In this document: piece by piece, positions 28,178-37,479 of the stretch | Numbering within the stretch: the stretch's first letter is position 1 | How the letters are laid out: every line of letters begins with the position of its first letter | Assembly (NCBI GenBank): GCA_046704385.1 | Contig: JBJKSB010000039.1 | Coordinates: forward strand, 1-59,834 | Source: GH45 sp046704385 | GTDB lineage: Bacteria > Bacteroidota > Bacteroidia > Bacteroidales > SZUA-534 | DNA length: 59,834 nt | Direction of reading: 5' to 3' | Translations under genes and position numbers: made by a program | Notes under the pieces: generated by a model | Told to the model about the DNA's origin: nothing | Databases searched by the model: none | What the model saw: only the letters and a program-made list of their open reading frames with translations

Positions 28178-29277
28178 TGAAGATAGGAGTATTAACAAGT
28201 ACACGAGCGGATTTTGGAATATACATACCTTTATTAAACAAAATTAGGTGTGATAGTTATTTTGAACTAGAAATAATTGCATTTGGAACACACCTTTCTG
28301 AAAAATTTGGGAATACTATTAATGAAATTATATCAGCTGGTTTTGAAGTAAAACATAAACTGAACACACTCCCTGAAGATGACACTCCTGAGGCAATAAG
28401 CAGCTCAATTGGTGAAACAATAATGAAATTCTCTGCCTTTTGGGAGGCGAATCATTTTAACCTGGTGTTCTGTCTGGGGGACCGTTATGAAATGTTTGCA
28501 GCCGTATCGGCAGCTTCTCCATTCAGGATTAAATTTGCACATATTCATGCCGGAGAGACCACCCTGGGAGCAATTGATAATGCATACAGGCATTGTATTT
28601 CGCTGATGTCAGAGTATTTGTTTGTAAGCACGGAACCATATAAAAACCGGGCCATTGAAATTTTACAGGAACCGGAGAATATTTTCAATGTTGGTGCTTT
28701 GAGCATTGATAATTTAAAACAAATGGATTTTTATAATCCAAATGAGATTAAGCAAAAATTTGACCTGGATATTTTGGTACCAACCATTTTATCAACATTT
28801 AATCCTGAAACGGTTGAATTTAAAAAAAACGAAGCATACATTAATCAATTAATTGAAGCTTTTAAACAGCTTCAAAACAAGTATCAGATTTTGATTACCA
28901 TGCCCAATGCCGATACCATGGGGTTAATGGTCAGGAGAAAATTAGAGCAATTCGCCATTCAGAACCCAAAAATAATTTTAAGGGAATCTTTGGGAATGAA
29001 AGGGTATCTTTCATGTATGAAATATAGCAGGTTTCTTTTAGGAAATTCTTCAAGCGGGTTTGTTGAGGCAGCTTTTTTCCCTAAATGGGTGATTAATCTT
29101 GGCAACAGGCAAAAAGGGAGGACACAAACTTCAAATATTGTTAATGCGGTAATTTCCTGCGAATCTATAATCGAATCAGTTCATATGATTGAGAATAAAG
29201 AGGTATTGCAGGATTGTAATATTTATGGAGATGGGAATGCCGCTGATAAAATAGTTAAAATAATTAAATCACTATGA
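28177..29277 (+). CDS. legG: NeuC/LegG-family hydrolysing nucleotide-sugar 2-epimerase
   Basis: Releases the nucleotide and inverts C2, giving the free amino-mannose-type sugar that the synthase uses. 366 residues. Motifs: TSTRADFGIYIPLL, LGDRYEMFAAVSAA, HIHAGETTLGAIDNAYRH and GNSSSGFVEAAFF. It is distinct from the non-hydrolysing wecB product earlier in the operon. Four-base overlap (ATGA) with the next gene. Confidence 0.93.
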   Translation: MKIGVLTSTRADFGIYIPLLNKIRCDSYFELEIIAFGTHLSEKFGNTINEIISAGFEVKHKLNTLPEDDTPEAISSSIGETIMKFSAFWEANHFNLVFCLGDRYEMFAAVSAASPFRIKFAHIHAGETTLGAIDNAYRHCISLMSEYLFVSTEPYKNRAIEILQEPENIFNVGALSIDNLKQMDFYNPNEIKQKFDLDILVPTILSTFNPETVEFKKNEAYINQLIEAFKQLQNKYQILITMPNADTMGLMVRRKLEQFAIQNPKIILRESLGMKGYLSCMKYSRFLLGNSSSGFVEAAFFPKWVINLGNRQKGRTQTSNIVNAVISCESIIESVHMIENKEVLQDCNIYGDGNAADKIVKIIKSL

Positions 29278-30311
29278 AGTTAAGTTCCTGTACCATAAAC
29301 GTAAGCGACAGCTTAAAAAATGCCCTGATAAAATTGAATGACAATCATAAAACATTAACACTCTTTGTTTTAGATCAAAACAAGTTAATAGGAACGTTAA
29401 CTGATGGCGATATTAGGCGGGGCCTGATAAATGGTTTAGACATTAATAGTTCCATTGATGCATTTATGTACCGTAATTTTAGTTATTTGAACGAAACAAG
29501 CAACAGCTTTACGAAGCTTAAAGAATTCAGAAACAGAATGTTAAAAGCTGTACCCATGCTAAATTCTTCAAATGAAATAGTAAGGATATATGATTTTACG
29601 GAAATAAAATCAATACTACCTGTTGATGCAGTGATAATGGCCGGTGGAAAAGGAGAAAGGTTATTGCCACTAACATTAAAAACCCCAAAACCGTTATTAA
29701 AAGTGGGTAATAAAGCGATAATTGAATATAACCTCGATCGCTTGGCTCAGTTTGGGATTAATAACCTGTATGTCACCGTTAATTATTTGGCGGAACAGAT
29801 TTTAGAATTTTGTAACAACTATAAAAGTAATATAGATATTACCATTATTAAGGAACAAGCTTTTTTGGGTACAGCCGGGGCTTTAGGCCTGGTAAATGAT
29901 TTTAAAAATGATGCGATTCTTTTAATGAATTCCGATCTGTTAACCAATTTGGATTATGAGGATTTCTATAAAACATTTATCGACGAAGAAGTTGATATGA
30001 TGGTGGCTTCAATACCTTACAAAGTAGACTTGCCCTATGCCATATTTGAAACAGACGATAGAAATGTCAAGTCGTTTAAGGAGAAACCTTCCTATACATA
30101 TTACGCCAATGCCGGAATTTACTTGATGAAAAAAGAAGTTGTTTCCGATATCCCTGAAAATAAAGTATTTAATGCTACCGACTTAATGAATAAAGTAGTA
30201 AACGAAGGAAAAAAATTATTGCATTATCCAATTATGAGTTATTGGTTAGATATAGGCAATCACGATGATTTTAACAAAGCCCAGAGAGATATAGCGCATA
30301 TTGTTTGGTAA
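29274..30311 (+). CDS. CBS-domain nucleotidyltransferase, PtmE/LegX-like sugar-1-phosphate guanylyltransferase
   Basis: 345 residues in two parts. An N-terminal CBS pair (about 1-115) has LFVLDQNKLIGTLTDGDIRRGL. The C-terminal nucleotidyltransferase (about 117-345) has MAGGKGERLLPLTLKTPKPLL, LGTAGAL, MNSDLLTNLDY and YWLDIGNHDDF. This CBS plus transferase layout matches PtmE of Campylobacter jejuni, which makes GDP-GlcN to feed the legionaminic acid route. Its presence suggests GDP-linked intermediates, although substrate choice cannot be read from the sequence. Confidence 0.9.
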   Translation: MKLSSCTINVSDSLKNALIKLNDNHKTLTLFVLDQNKLIGTLTDGDIRRGLINGLDINSSIDAFMYRNFSYLNETSNSFTKLKEFRNRMLKAVPMLNSSNEIVRIYDFTEIKSILPVDAVIMAGGKGERLLPLTLKTPKPLLKVGNKAIIEYNLDRLAQFGINNLYVTVNYLAEQILEFCNNYKSNIDITIIKEQAFLGTAGALGLVNDFKNDAILLMNSDLLTNLDYEDFYKTFIDEEVDMMVASIPYKVDLPYAIFETDDRNVKSFKEKPSYTYYANAGIYLMKKEVVSDIPENKVFNATDLMNKVVNEGKKLLHYPIMSYWLDIGNHDDFNKAQRDIAHIVW

Positions 30312-30312
30312 G

Positions 30313-31023
30313 ATGTACATAGCAAATAAAATACTGGCTATAATACCTGCCCGGGGAGGGAGTAAACGGTTATCAAATAAAAACCTAAAATCATTGGCGG
30401 GCTATCCTCTGATTTACTGGACTATAAGTGAAGCAAAAAAATCAAAATATATTGATAAACTAATCGTATCAACCGAAAATAATGAGATTGCAAAAATTAG
30501 TATAAAATACGGAGCCGAGGTACCTTTTATGAGGCCTGACGAACTGGCTACAGATGAATCAGGTACATTTGAAGTGTTGAACCATGCAATTAATGAAATA
30601 AAAGATAAGTATGATTATATTTTGTTGCTACAACCAACGTCCCCGCTACGTGAGGTAAAGGATATTGATGAGTTTATTGAAAAAGCTGTAGATTCAGCTA
30701 AAAGTATGATTTCTGTTTGCCAGGTCAATCATTCGCCATTATGGAGCAATACTTTACCCGATGATTTAAGCATGGCCAATTTTATTCGTAAAGAAATAAT
30801 AGGAAAACGGTCACAGGATTTACCCTCCTATTATAGAATCAATGGGGCTATTTATATTGCGCCTATAAGTAAATTTTTAGAAAATCGTGGATTTTTAGGA
30901 AGTGAAACCATGGCCTATATTATGGATCGCGAAAATTCTATTGATATAGATACTATCGAAGATTTTGAATTGGCAGAATTCTATTTTGAAAAACGGTTGA
31001 AAAATAAAATTCATAACCAATAA
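30313..31023 (+). CDS. legF: CMP-nonulosonate cytidylyltransferase (NeuA/LegF type)
   Basis: Activates the nonulosonic acid with CTP to the CMP-sugar used by transferases. 236 residues from the ATG at 30313, which follows the preceding stop by 1 bp; a TTG at 30301 would overlap. Motifs: AIIPARGGSKRLSNKNL, LLQPTSPLR and YRINGAIYIAP, then DIDTIEDFELAE near the end. Last gene of the operon, closed by a strong bidirectional terminator. Confidence 0.93.
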   Translation: MYIANKILAIIPARGGSKRLSNKNLKSLAGYPLIYWTISEAKKSKYIDKLIVSTENNEIAKISIKYGAEVPFMRPDELATDESGTFEVLNHAINEIKDKYDYILLLQPTSPLREVKDIDEFIEKAVDSAKSMISVCQVNHSPLWSNTLPDDLSMANFIRKEIIGKRSQDLPSYYRINGAIYIAPISKFLENRGFLGSETMAYIMDRENSIDIDTIEDFELAEFYFEKRLKNKIHNQ

Positions 31024-31061
31024 AAAAGAACCCTGTCCATACTAGAATAGGGTTCTTTTTT
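31022..31061. terminator. Bidirectional rho-independent terminator between legF and infB
   Basis: AAAAAAGAACCCT (31022-31034) and AGGGTTCTTTTTT (31049-31061) are perfect 13-base reverse complements with a 14-base loop. A run of six T follows the stem on both strands, so it ends both convergent units. Confidence 0.93.
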
Positions 31062-31090
31062 ATATGTTTATTTATTTCGAATTCAGGCTA

Positions 31091-34090
31091 CTACAAGCTC
31101 CTCTTAACTTCAACTTCTTCGTAAGCCTCAATTACATCGCCTACTTTAACATCGTTGAATTTGTCGATATTTAATCCGCATTCATATCCTGAAGCTACTT
31201 CTTTTGCGTCGTCTTTAAATCGTTTCAGCGATCCCAGATCACCAGTATAAACCACAATACCATCGCGTATTACGCGCACTTTTGAGGTACGTTTAATTTT
31301 ACCGTCGCGAACAAAACAACCGGCGATGGTTCCCACTTTCGTAATTTTAAATACCTCGCGAACCTCCACGGTGGCCACAATTTCTTCTTTAATTTCAGGC
31401 GATAACATACCTTCCATGGCATCTTTTACTTCGTTAATAGCATCGTAAATCACCGAGTACAGGCGAATGTCAATTTCTTCTTTTTCAGCCAGTTTGCGGG
31501 CTGCCATCGAAGGACGAACCTGGAATCCGATAATAATAGCATCGGATGCAGCAGCCAACAGAATATCTGATTCTGATATCTGACCTACTGCCTTATGTTT
31601 TACATTAACCTGAATTTCTTCAGTTGATAATTTAATCAATGAATCAGACAGGGCCTCAATTGATCCGTCTACATCACCTTTAACAATTACGTTCAATTCC
31701 TGGAAGTTACCTACGGCAATACGACGACCAATTTCATCAAGGGTAATATGTTTTTGGGTGCGTAATCCCTGTTCGCGGGCCAACTGTTGTCTGCGGTTAG
31801 CAATTTCCCGGGCTTCACGGTCACTATCCAAAACATTAAACTTATCACCAGCCTGGGCAGCACCATTTAAACCCAATATCAGAACCGGGGTTGAAGGTCC
31901 GGCTTCTTTTACCAATTCATTGCGTTCGTTATACATGGCTTTTACGTGACCGGTATGACTTCCGGCAAGTAAAATATCTCCGATTTTTAAAGTTCCCGAT
32001 TCAATAAGAACAGTGGTTACATATCCTCTTCCTTTGTCAAGAGAGGCTTCAATTACAGTACCATTAGCTCTTTTATTAGGATTGGCTTTCAATTCAAGCA
32101 TTTCTGCTTCGAGCATTACTTTTTCAAGTAATTCATTGATATTTTTCCCCATTTTAGCAGAAATATCCTGCGACTGGTATTTACCGCCCCATTCTTCAAC
32201 TAAAAGGTTCATATTGGCCAGTCCTTCTTTTATTTTATCGGGGTTGGCACCCGCTTTATCAATTTTATTGATAGCAAAAACAATGGGAACATTAGCAGCC
32301 TGGGCGTGGTTGATTGCTTCAACTGTTTGTGGCATAATGCTGTCATCAGCAGCCACAATAATTATGGCTACGTCGGTTACCTGTGCACCACGGGCACGCA
32401 TGGCTGTAAACGCTTCGTGTCCCGGAGTATCAAGGAAGGTAATCTTCCGTCCATCTTCAAGGTTTACGCTATAAGCTCCAATGTGCTGGGTAATACCTCC
32501 AGCTTCACCGGAAATAACATTGGCTTTACGGATAAAGTCAAGCAATGAGGTTTTACCATGGTCAACGTGTCCCATTACAGTTACAATTGGCGGACGCGGT
32601 TCCAGGTTATCGTCACTATCTTCCTCATCATCAGCGATAGCCTCAAGTACCTCGGCACTTACAAATTGTACTTTATAACCAAATTCATCGGCAACCAGTG
32701 ACATGGTTTCCGCATCGAGGCGTTGATTTATGGATACAAAAAGACCTAATGCCATACAGGTTCCAATAACTTCATTAACCTGAACACTCATCATGTTGGC
32801 CAGTTCATTCACCGACACAAACTCGGTTACTTTCAGAATATTTTTTTCAGCCTCAAGTTTGGCCAGGTCGTCCATGGCTTTTTGGCTTACCATTTCACGC
32901 TTATCGCGACGATATTTTGATCCTTTGCTTTTACCTTTTGTTGCAGTCAAGCGGGCAAGAGTATCTTTAATTTGCTTTTGAACATCTTCTTCGTTAACCT
33001 CTTGCTTTATAGGTCTTCTTTTCTGACCTTTTTTAAACTGCTGTGTATTTTGTTTTTTATTCCTGTCTCCTTGTCCTTGTTGTTCATTTGGGGTTGAAAT
33101 ATCCACCCGATCCTTGCTGATCCTCTTCCGTTTCTTTTTCTTCCGGTTTAGGTCCTCGTCGCTTGATGATGCAACAGGTTTAGTCTTTTGTTTCGAGGGA
33201 AGATCGATTTTTCCAACAACGGTGGGACCCGATAATTTTTCAGTTTTCCGCTGAATGAAATTGTCTCTCCGATCCGTTTTACCCACATTTTTATCTTTGT
33301 TTTCGGACGAGGTTTTTTCTTGTGCTTCAACCGGTTTTTTGGCGTTTTCGCGCTCTAAACGTTCTTTAGCTTTTTCTTCTTTTGATTTTCGTGACGGACG
33401 GGTTTTCTGATTAAGAAGATTTAAGTCAATTTTTCCAACCACCTTAACATCTTCAAGCTGTTCCACCTCGGTCTTAATTTCTTTATCTTCAATTTCTGCC
33501 TCTGGTTCTTGTTCTTTCTCTTCCTCTGGTTTTTCGACTTCTACTTTAACCACCTCTTGTTTCTCTTTAACCTCTGGCTTCTGAGTTTCTTCTTCAGGTT
33601 CTTCAACCGGAGCAGGGGGTTCCGGTTCCTTTTTCTTTTTGGGTTCCAGATCAATTTTTCCAACCACTTTTACATGAACATTTTCATCAGATTTGTCTTC
33701 AACAGCGGGCTCCTCTTTTGTTTCAGCGGGTGATGCACTTTCTTTTTTAACCGGTTTATGGCTGCTATTGTCCTTGATAATTACTTCCCTTTCAACAGGT
33801 TCGCTTTCATCTTCATCAATTTCAATGCGGTCAAAATCATTATCAATTGAAATGGACTCTTGCTTTCCTCTGTGTTTGCCAATTTCAAGTTTTGCTGATT
33901 CTTCTTTTAGGCGAATGTCAGTACTATATTCTTTAGTGAGCAAACTGTAAACATCTTGTCCTATTTTTGTGTTCGGATTGGCTTCAATCTGAACACCTTT
34001 TTTATGCAAGAATTCTACAATTGTTGTAATACCTACATTAAACTCTCTCGCGACTTTACTGAGCCTTTTTGCTTTATCACCGTCTGTCAT
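31091..34090 (-). CDS. infB: Translation initiation factor IF-2
   Basis: GTPase that brings initiator tRNA to the 30S subunit. 999 residues: a helical IF2 N-terminal module (LSKVAREFNVGITTIVEFL), a charged low-complexity region to about residue 400, a second IF2_N-like region, then the G domain with GHVDHGKTSL near 506, DTPGHEAF and NKID, followed by domains II-IV. The charged region holds three copies of VVGKIDL. Last gene of rimP-nusA-infB, 57 bp after nusA. Confidence 0.98.
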   Translation of the reverse strand: MTDGDKAKRLSKVAREFNVGITTIVEFLHKKGVQIEANPNTKIGQDVYSLLTKEYSTDIRLKEESAKLEIGKHRGKQESISIDNDFDRIEIDEDESEPVEREVIIKDNSSHKPVKKESASPAETKEEPAVEDKSDENVHVKVVGKIDLEPKKKKEPEPPAPVEEPEEETQKPEVKEKQEVVKVEVEKPEEEKEQEPEAEIEDKEIKTEVEQLEDVKVVGKIDLNLLNQKTRPSRKSKEEKAKERLERENAKKPVEAQEKTSSENKDKNVGKTDRRDNFIQRKTEKLSGPTVVGKIDLPSKQKTKPVASSSDEDLNRKKKKRKRISKDRVDISTPNEQQGQGDRNKKQNTQQFKKGQKRRPIKQEVNEEDVQKQIKDTLARLTATKGKSKGSKYRRDKREMVSQKAMDDLAKLEAEKNILKVTEFVSVNELANMMSVQVNEVIGTCMALGLFVSINQRLDAETMSLVADEFGYKVQFVSAEVLEAIADDEEDSDDNLEPRPPIVTVMGHVDHGKTSLLDFIRKANVISGEAGGITQHIGAYSVNLEDGRKITFLDTPGHEAFTAMRARGAQVTDVAIIIVAADDSIMPQTVEAINHAQAANVPIVFAINKIDKAGANPDKIKEGLANMNLLVEEWGGKYQSQDISAKMGKNINELLEKVMLEAEMLELKANPNKRANGTVIEASLDKGRGYVTTVLIESGTLKIGDILLAGSHTGHVKAMYNERNELVKEAGPSTPVLILGLNGAAQAGDKFNVLDSDREAREIANRRQQLAREQGLRTQKHITLDEIGRRIAVGNFQELNVIVKGDVDGSIEALSDSLIKLSTEEIQVNVKHKAVGQISESDILLAAASDAIIIGFQVRPSMAARKLAEKEEIDIRLYSVIYDAINEVKDAMEGMLSPEIKEEIVATVEVREVFKITKVGTIAGCFVRDGKIKRTSKVRVIRDGIVVYTGDLGSLKRFKDDAKEVASGYECGLNIDKFNDVKVGDVIEAYEEVEVKRSL

Positions 34091-34147
34091 TTCTTGACCT
34101 TTATTTTAACTTTACCTTTATGTATTCGAAACAAATTTATTTAAAAG

Positions 34148-35383
34148 TTATTCAAATTCTGATTTTAGTACGCGAATTACCTCATTAATTGTTTCTTCTT
34201 CCAAATCGGTTCGTTTTACTAAATCTGAAACCGATAAATCGAGGACGCTTTTGGCTGTGTCGCAACCAATTGCTTTAAGTTCATCTAATACCCAACTTTC
34301 AATTTCATCAGCAAATTCTTCAAGATTAACATCTTCTTCGTCTCCGGCAGCTTCGCGGTAAACATCTATTTCGTAACCGGTTAACTGGCTTGCAAGTTTA
34401 ATGTTTGAACCCCCTTTACCAATTGCCAGTGAAACCTGGTCGGGTTGAAGATAAACATCGGCACGTTTATTTTCCTCGTTTAGTTTAATTAAGGAAACTT
34501 TTGCCGGACTTAATGCCCGCTGGATATAAAGTTGTGTATTATTTGTAAAATTGATTACATCAATGTTTTCGTTTCTTAATTCACGAACGATGCCATGAAT
34601 CCTTGAACCTTTCATCCCAACACAGGCACCAACCGGATCAACTCTGTCGTCGTACGATTCCACTGCCACCTTGGCTCTTTCACCTGGGATGCGTTTAATA
34701 TTTTTAATGATGATCAGGCCGTCAAAAATTTCCGGAACTTCCAGTTCAAATAACCTTTCAAGGAAAATTGGACTGGTGCGGCTTAAAATAATCAAAGGAT
34801 TACTGTTCCGCATTTCAACACGAACAACAGCAGCTCTTACGGCATCTCCTTTGCGGAAATAATCGCTGGGTATTTGTTCGGTTTTTGGAAGAATTAATTC
34901 ATTTCCTTCATCATCAACCACCATAATTTCTTTCTTCCAAACCTGGTAAACTTCACCAGTTACAATCTCGCCAATGCGATCTTTATATTTTCCGTAAATA
35001 TTATCTTTTTCTAATTCCAGAATTCTTGAGGTAAGATTTTGCCGAAGTGCCAAAATTGCCCTTCTTCCAAAATCCAGTAATTTTACTTCATCGGTAACAT
35101 CTTCTCCAATCTCATAATCCTCGTCAATTTTTTTTGCTGCTGATAGTGTAATCTGGCAATTCGGATCTTCAAGTTCTGCATCATCAACAACTTCACGGTT
35201 GCGCCAAATTTCAAAGTCACCCTTATCAATATTAATAATGATGTCGAAATTTTCGTCTGTTCCAAATCTTTTAATTAAGGTGCTTCTGAAAACGTCTTCC
35301 AAAACGCGCATCATAGTGGCGCGATCAATGCTTTTAAGCTCCTTAAACTCCGAAAACGTGTCTATCAGGTTTAAATTTTCCAT
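34148..35383 (-). CDS. nusA: Transcription termination/antitermination factor NusA
   Basis: RNA-polymerase-binding factor acting in pausing, termination and antitermination. 411 residues: N-terminal polymerase-binding domain (about 1-125), S1 domain (about 130-200) beginning GEIVTGEVYQVWKKEI, then two KH domains with VGACVGMKGSRI and LAIGKGGSNIKLA, and a short helical tail. The long acidic repeats of E. coli NusA are absent. Between rimP (18 bp) and infB. Confidence 0.97.
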   Translation of the reverse strand: MENLNLIDTFSEFKELKSIDRATMMRVLEDVFRSTLIKRFGTDENFDIIINIDKGDFEIWRNREVVDDAELEDPNCQITLSAAKKIDEDYEIGEDVTDEVKLLDFGRRAILALRQNLTSRILELEKDNIYGKYKDRIGEIVTGEVYQVWKKEIMVVDDEGNELILPKTEQIPSDYFRKGDAVRAAVVRVEMRNSNPLIILSRTSPIFLERLFELEVPEIFDGLIIIKNIKRIPGERAKVAVESYDDRVDPVGACVGMKGSRIHGIVRELRNENIDVINFTNNTQLYIQRALSPAKVSLIKLNEENKRADVYLQPDQVSLAIGKGGSNIKLASQLTGYEIDVYREAAGDEEDVNLEEFADEIESWVLDELKAIGCDTAKSVLDLSVSDLVKRTDLEEETINEVIRVLKSEFE

Positions 35384-35401
35384 TGTTTTAACATTTATCT
35401 C

Positions 35402-35866
35402 TTAAAATGTAATTATCTCTTTTGTCGATTTTATTTCCTGAAAACCGACTTCTATCTTTTTCTCAACCCATAGGGGGCGTTTTGCTCCTTCCGGTTTTTC
35501 TCTTACTGAATATTCCAACGTGAAATTATCTGAAGTTAAAGCGCTTAGCTTCCCTTCCATTTTTTTACCATTGGTAAATAAAACTTCAACTGTTTTTCCA
35601 ATGGCTTTTTTATACTGCTCAATAACCTTAAAGGGAACTCCGATTCCTGGCGAAGATACTTCAAGCGAAAAATCCTCAATCTCCCTGTCCAGCGAATGCT
35701 CAATATGTCTGCTAATGTCCACGCAGGTATCAATGCTAACGCCTGACGGGGAATCGACAAAAATGCCAATACCATTGGAGGAGTTGATTTTTATTTCAAC
35801 CAGAAATAAGTCGGTACCTTCCATTTTTTCCTTTACCAGTTTTTCTATGATAGTTTTTTCAATCAT
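35402..35866 (-). CDS. rimP: Ribosome maturation factor RimP
   Basis: Assists 30S subunit maturation. About 154 residues from the ATG at 35866; the TTG at 35881 would add five residues but sits within the leader. The N-terminal domain has IKINSSNGIGIFVDSPSGVSIDTC (in pieces) and the conserved LEVSSPGIGVPFK motif follows. The family's C-terminal SH3-like domain is present. A canonical promoter and a strong leader hairpin lie just upstream. Confidence 0.94.
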   Translation of the reverse strand: MIEKTIIEKLVKEKMEGTDLFLVEIKINSSNGIGIFVDSPSGVSIDTCVDISRHIEHSLDREIEDFSLEVSSPGIGVPFKVIEQYKKAIGKTVEVLFTNGKKMEGKLSALTSDNFTLEYSVREKPEGAKRPLWVEKKIEVGFQEIKSTKEIITF

Positions 35867-35886
35867 AAATTTTTTTTCCAATAAAA

Positions 35887-35907
35887 CAGGGGACTGAAAG
35901 TCCCCTG
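35887..35907 (-). promoter_or_regulatory. Leader hairpin with U-rich tail upstream of rimP, candidate attenuator
   Basis: CAGGGGACT and AGTCCCCTG form a perfect nine-base stem with a three-base loop; on the minus strand TTTTATT follows. It lies between the likely transcription start near 35928 and the rimP start codon, so it is in the leader, not after a gene. Confidence 0.7.
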
Positions 35908-35934
35908 AATCTTCTATCCCTTCAATATTTGCTG

Positions 35935-35964
35935 CAAAACTAGAAATAATTCTCGATATACCAA
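35935..35964 (-). promoter_or_regulatory. Promoter of the rimP-nusA-infB operon
   Basis: On the minus strand a -33 TTG (35962-35964) and a -7 TAGTTTTG (35935-35942), matching TAnnTTTG, are 19 bp apart, as in the Bacteroidetes consensus. It is about 70 bp upstream of the rimP ATG. Confidence 0.7.
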
Positions 35965-36057
35965 AAAATTATATCAAAATTAATGATATAGAGGAGGTTG
36001 AACCGTTGTATTGTTTAAAAGGAATGATTTACTTTAGCATTTTTAATTTATGTTTTA

Positions 36058-37323
36058 ATGATAACCAATAAAAAAGAAGGCTTCAGTCGCAAAATACTTA
36101 ATGATCCGGTTTATGGATTTATCAATTTTCCGGGGCGGAATACCTTATCGATAGTTAATCACGAATGGTTTCAACGCTTACGTCGTATTAAGCAGCTGGG
36201 TCTGACTGATTTGGTTTATCCGGGAGCTATACACACCAGGTTTCATCATTCTCTGGGGGCAACTTATCTGATGGAAATGGCATTGGATGTACTTGCATCA
36301 AAGGGGGTTGAAATTACCCGCGATGAGGCAGAAGGTGCTTACCTGGCAATTTTAATGCACGATATGGGTCACGGGCCTTTCTCGCATTCCTTGGAAAACA
36401 GTATTGTAAATATTTCGCATGAAAATTTATCGCGGGTATTTATGCAACAGCTCAACCAACAGTTTAATGGAGAGCTGGAGATTGCTATCGAGATATTTAA
36501 AGGTAGTTATAAGAAGAATTTTTTACATCAATTGGTATCCAGTCAGTTGGATGTTGACCGGCTTGATTATTTGCGGCGCGATAGTTTTTTTACCGGGGTT
36601 TCAGAAGGAGTGGTAAGCTCCGATAGAATTATTAAAATGCTTGATGTGGTTGAGGACAAGCTGGTGGTGGAAAAAAAAGGAATTTACTCTGTTGAAAAGT
36701 TTATTATTGACCGCCGTCTGATGTATTGGCAGGTTTATTTGCATAAAACCGTTCATGCTGTGGAACAAATGCTGCTGAGTATTCTGAAGCGGGCAAAATA
36801 CCTGGCACAAAACGGGGAAAAATTATTTGCTACGCCGGCATTTCAGTATTTTTTGTATCAAACTGTTTCTTTTAGTGGTTTGAATAATACCGATCAAAAG
36901 TCTGATGCCCAAACGATACTGGATGCTTTTGCGTTGCTCGATGATAACGATCTCATTTCATCTATTAAGGTATGGACAAAACATCCCGACAAGGTGCTTT
37001 CGGTATTATGTTCTGATTTTATTAATCGCCGGCTTTTTCGAAATGTTATACAAGATACCCCCTTTAGCACGGAGACGATTGAGGAGATTAAGAATAAAAC
37101 CATTAAAATTATGGATATTTCGCCTCAGAATGTCGCATATTTTGTAAAATCAGATACTATTGAAAATAATGCCTATAAACAGGAAACGGATAAGATTTTG
37201 ATAAAAGAAAATGACGGAAAAGTTACTGAAATTGTTAATGTGGCCGATATGTTGGATATTAAGGCTTTATCGGCAACGGTAAGTAAGTATTTTCTGTGTT
37301 TTCCCAAATCAGTTTCCTTGTAA
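36058..37323 (+). CDS. HD-domain phosphohydrolase (dNTPase-like)
   Basis: 421-residue metal-dependent HD phosphohydrolase related to deoxynucleotide triphosphohydrolases of the SAMHD1/YdhJ group. Metal ligands: RFHHSLGATYLME near residue 61, LMHDMGHGPFSHSLE with HD near 101-102, and LDVDRLDYLRRDSFFTGV near 163. The C-terminal part is helical. In Bacteroidota this gene commonly stands before lpxD, as here, although the substrate has not been settled from sequence. Confidence 0.9.
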   Translation: MITNKKEGFSRKILNDPVYGFINFPGRNTLSIVNHEWFQRLRRIKQLGLTDLVYPGAIHTRFHHSLGATYLMEMALDVLASKGVEITRDEAEGAYLAILMHDMGHGPFSHSLENSIVNISHENLSRVFMQQLNQQFNGELEIAIEIFKGSYKKNFLHQLVSSQLDVDRLDYLRRDSFFTGVSEGVVSSDRIIKMLDVVEDKLVVEKKGIYSVEKFIIDRRLMYWQVYLHKTVHAVEQMLLSILKRAKYLAQNGEKLFATPAFQYFLYQTVSFSGLNNTDQKSDAQTILDAFALLDDNDLISSIKVWTKHPDKVLSVLCSDFINRRLFRNVIQDTPFSTETIEEIKNKTIKIMDISPQNVAYFVKSDTIENNAYKQETDKILIKENDGKVTEIVNVADMLDIKALSATVSKYFLCFPKSVSL

Positions 37324-37392
37324 AAAAGAAGTTATATAACTTATATTTCAATCAATAAATGTAATAATTGTACATTTTTAGCTTTTGTTTTA

Positions 37393-37453
37393 TAGATTTG
37401 CCAAAAAAATTTGGTCAACAAAAGCAACTTTTGGTTTTATTTTTTGATCAAAG
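37393..37453 (+). promoter_or_regulatory. lpxD promoter box and leader inverted repeats
   Basis: TAGATTTG at 37393-37400 matches TAnnTTTG, with a TTG 22 bp upstream at 37368. Downstream a hairpin CAAAAG-CAA-CTTTTG (37419-37433) sits inside a second, imperfect inverted pair TTTGGTCAA (37410-37418) and TTGATCAAA (about 37444-37452). This leader precedes the lpxD ATG at 37480. Confidence 0.4.
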
Positions 37454-37479
37454 TAAAGTTTACGATAAAGTCATAGTTT

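Noticed and set aside
34132..34139. TAnnTTTG box between nusA and infB as an infB promoter
   Set aside because: The sequence is very A+T-rich and the nearest TTTG is only 13 bp upstream, too close for a -33 element.
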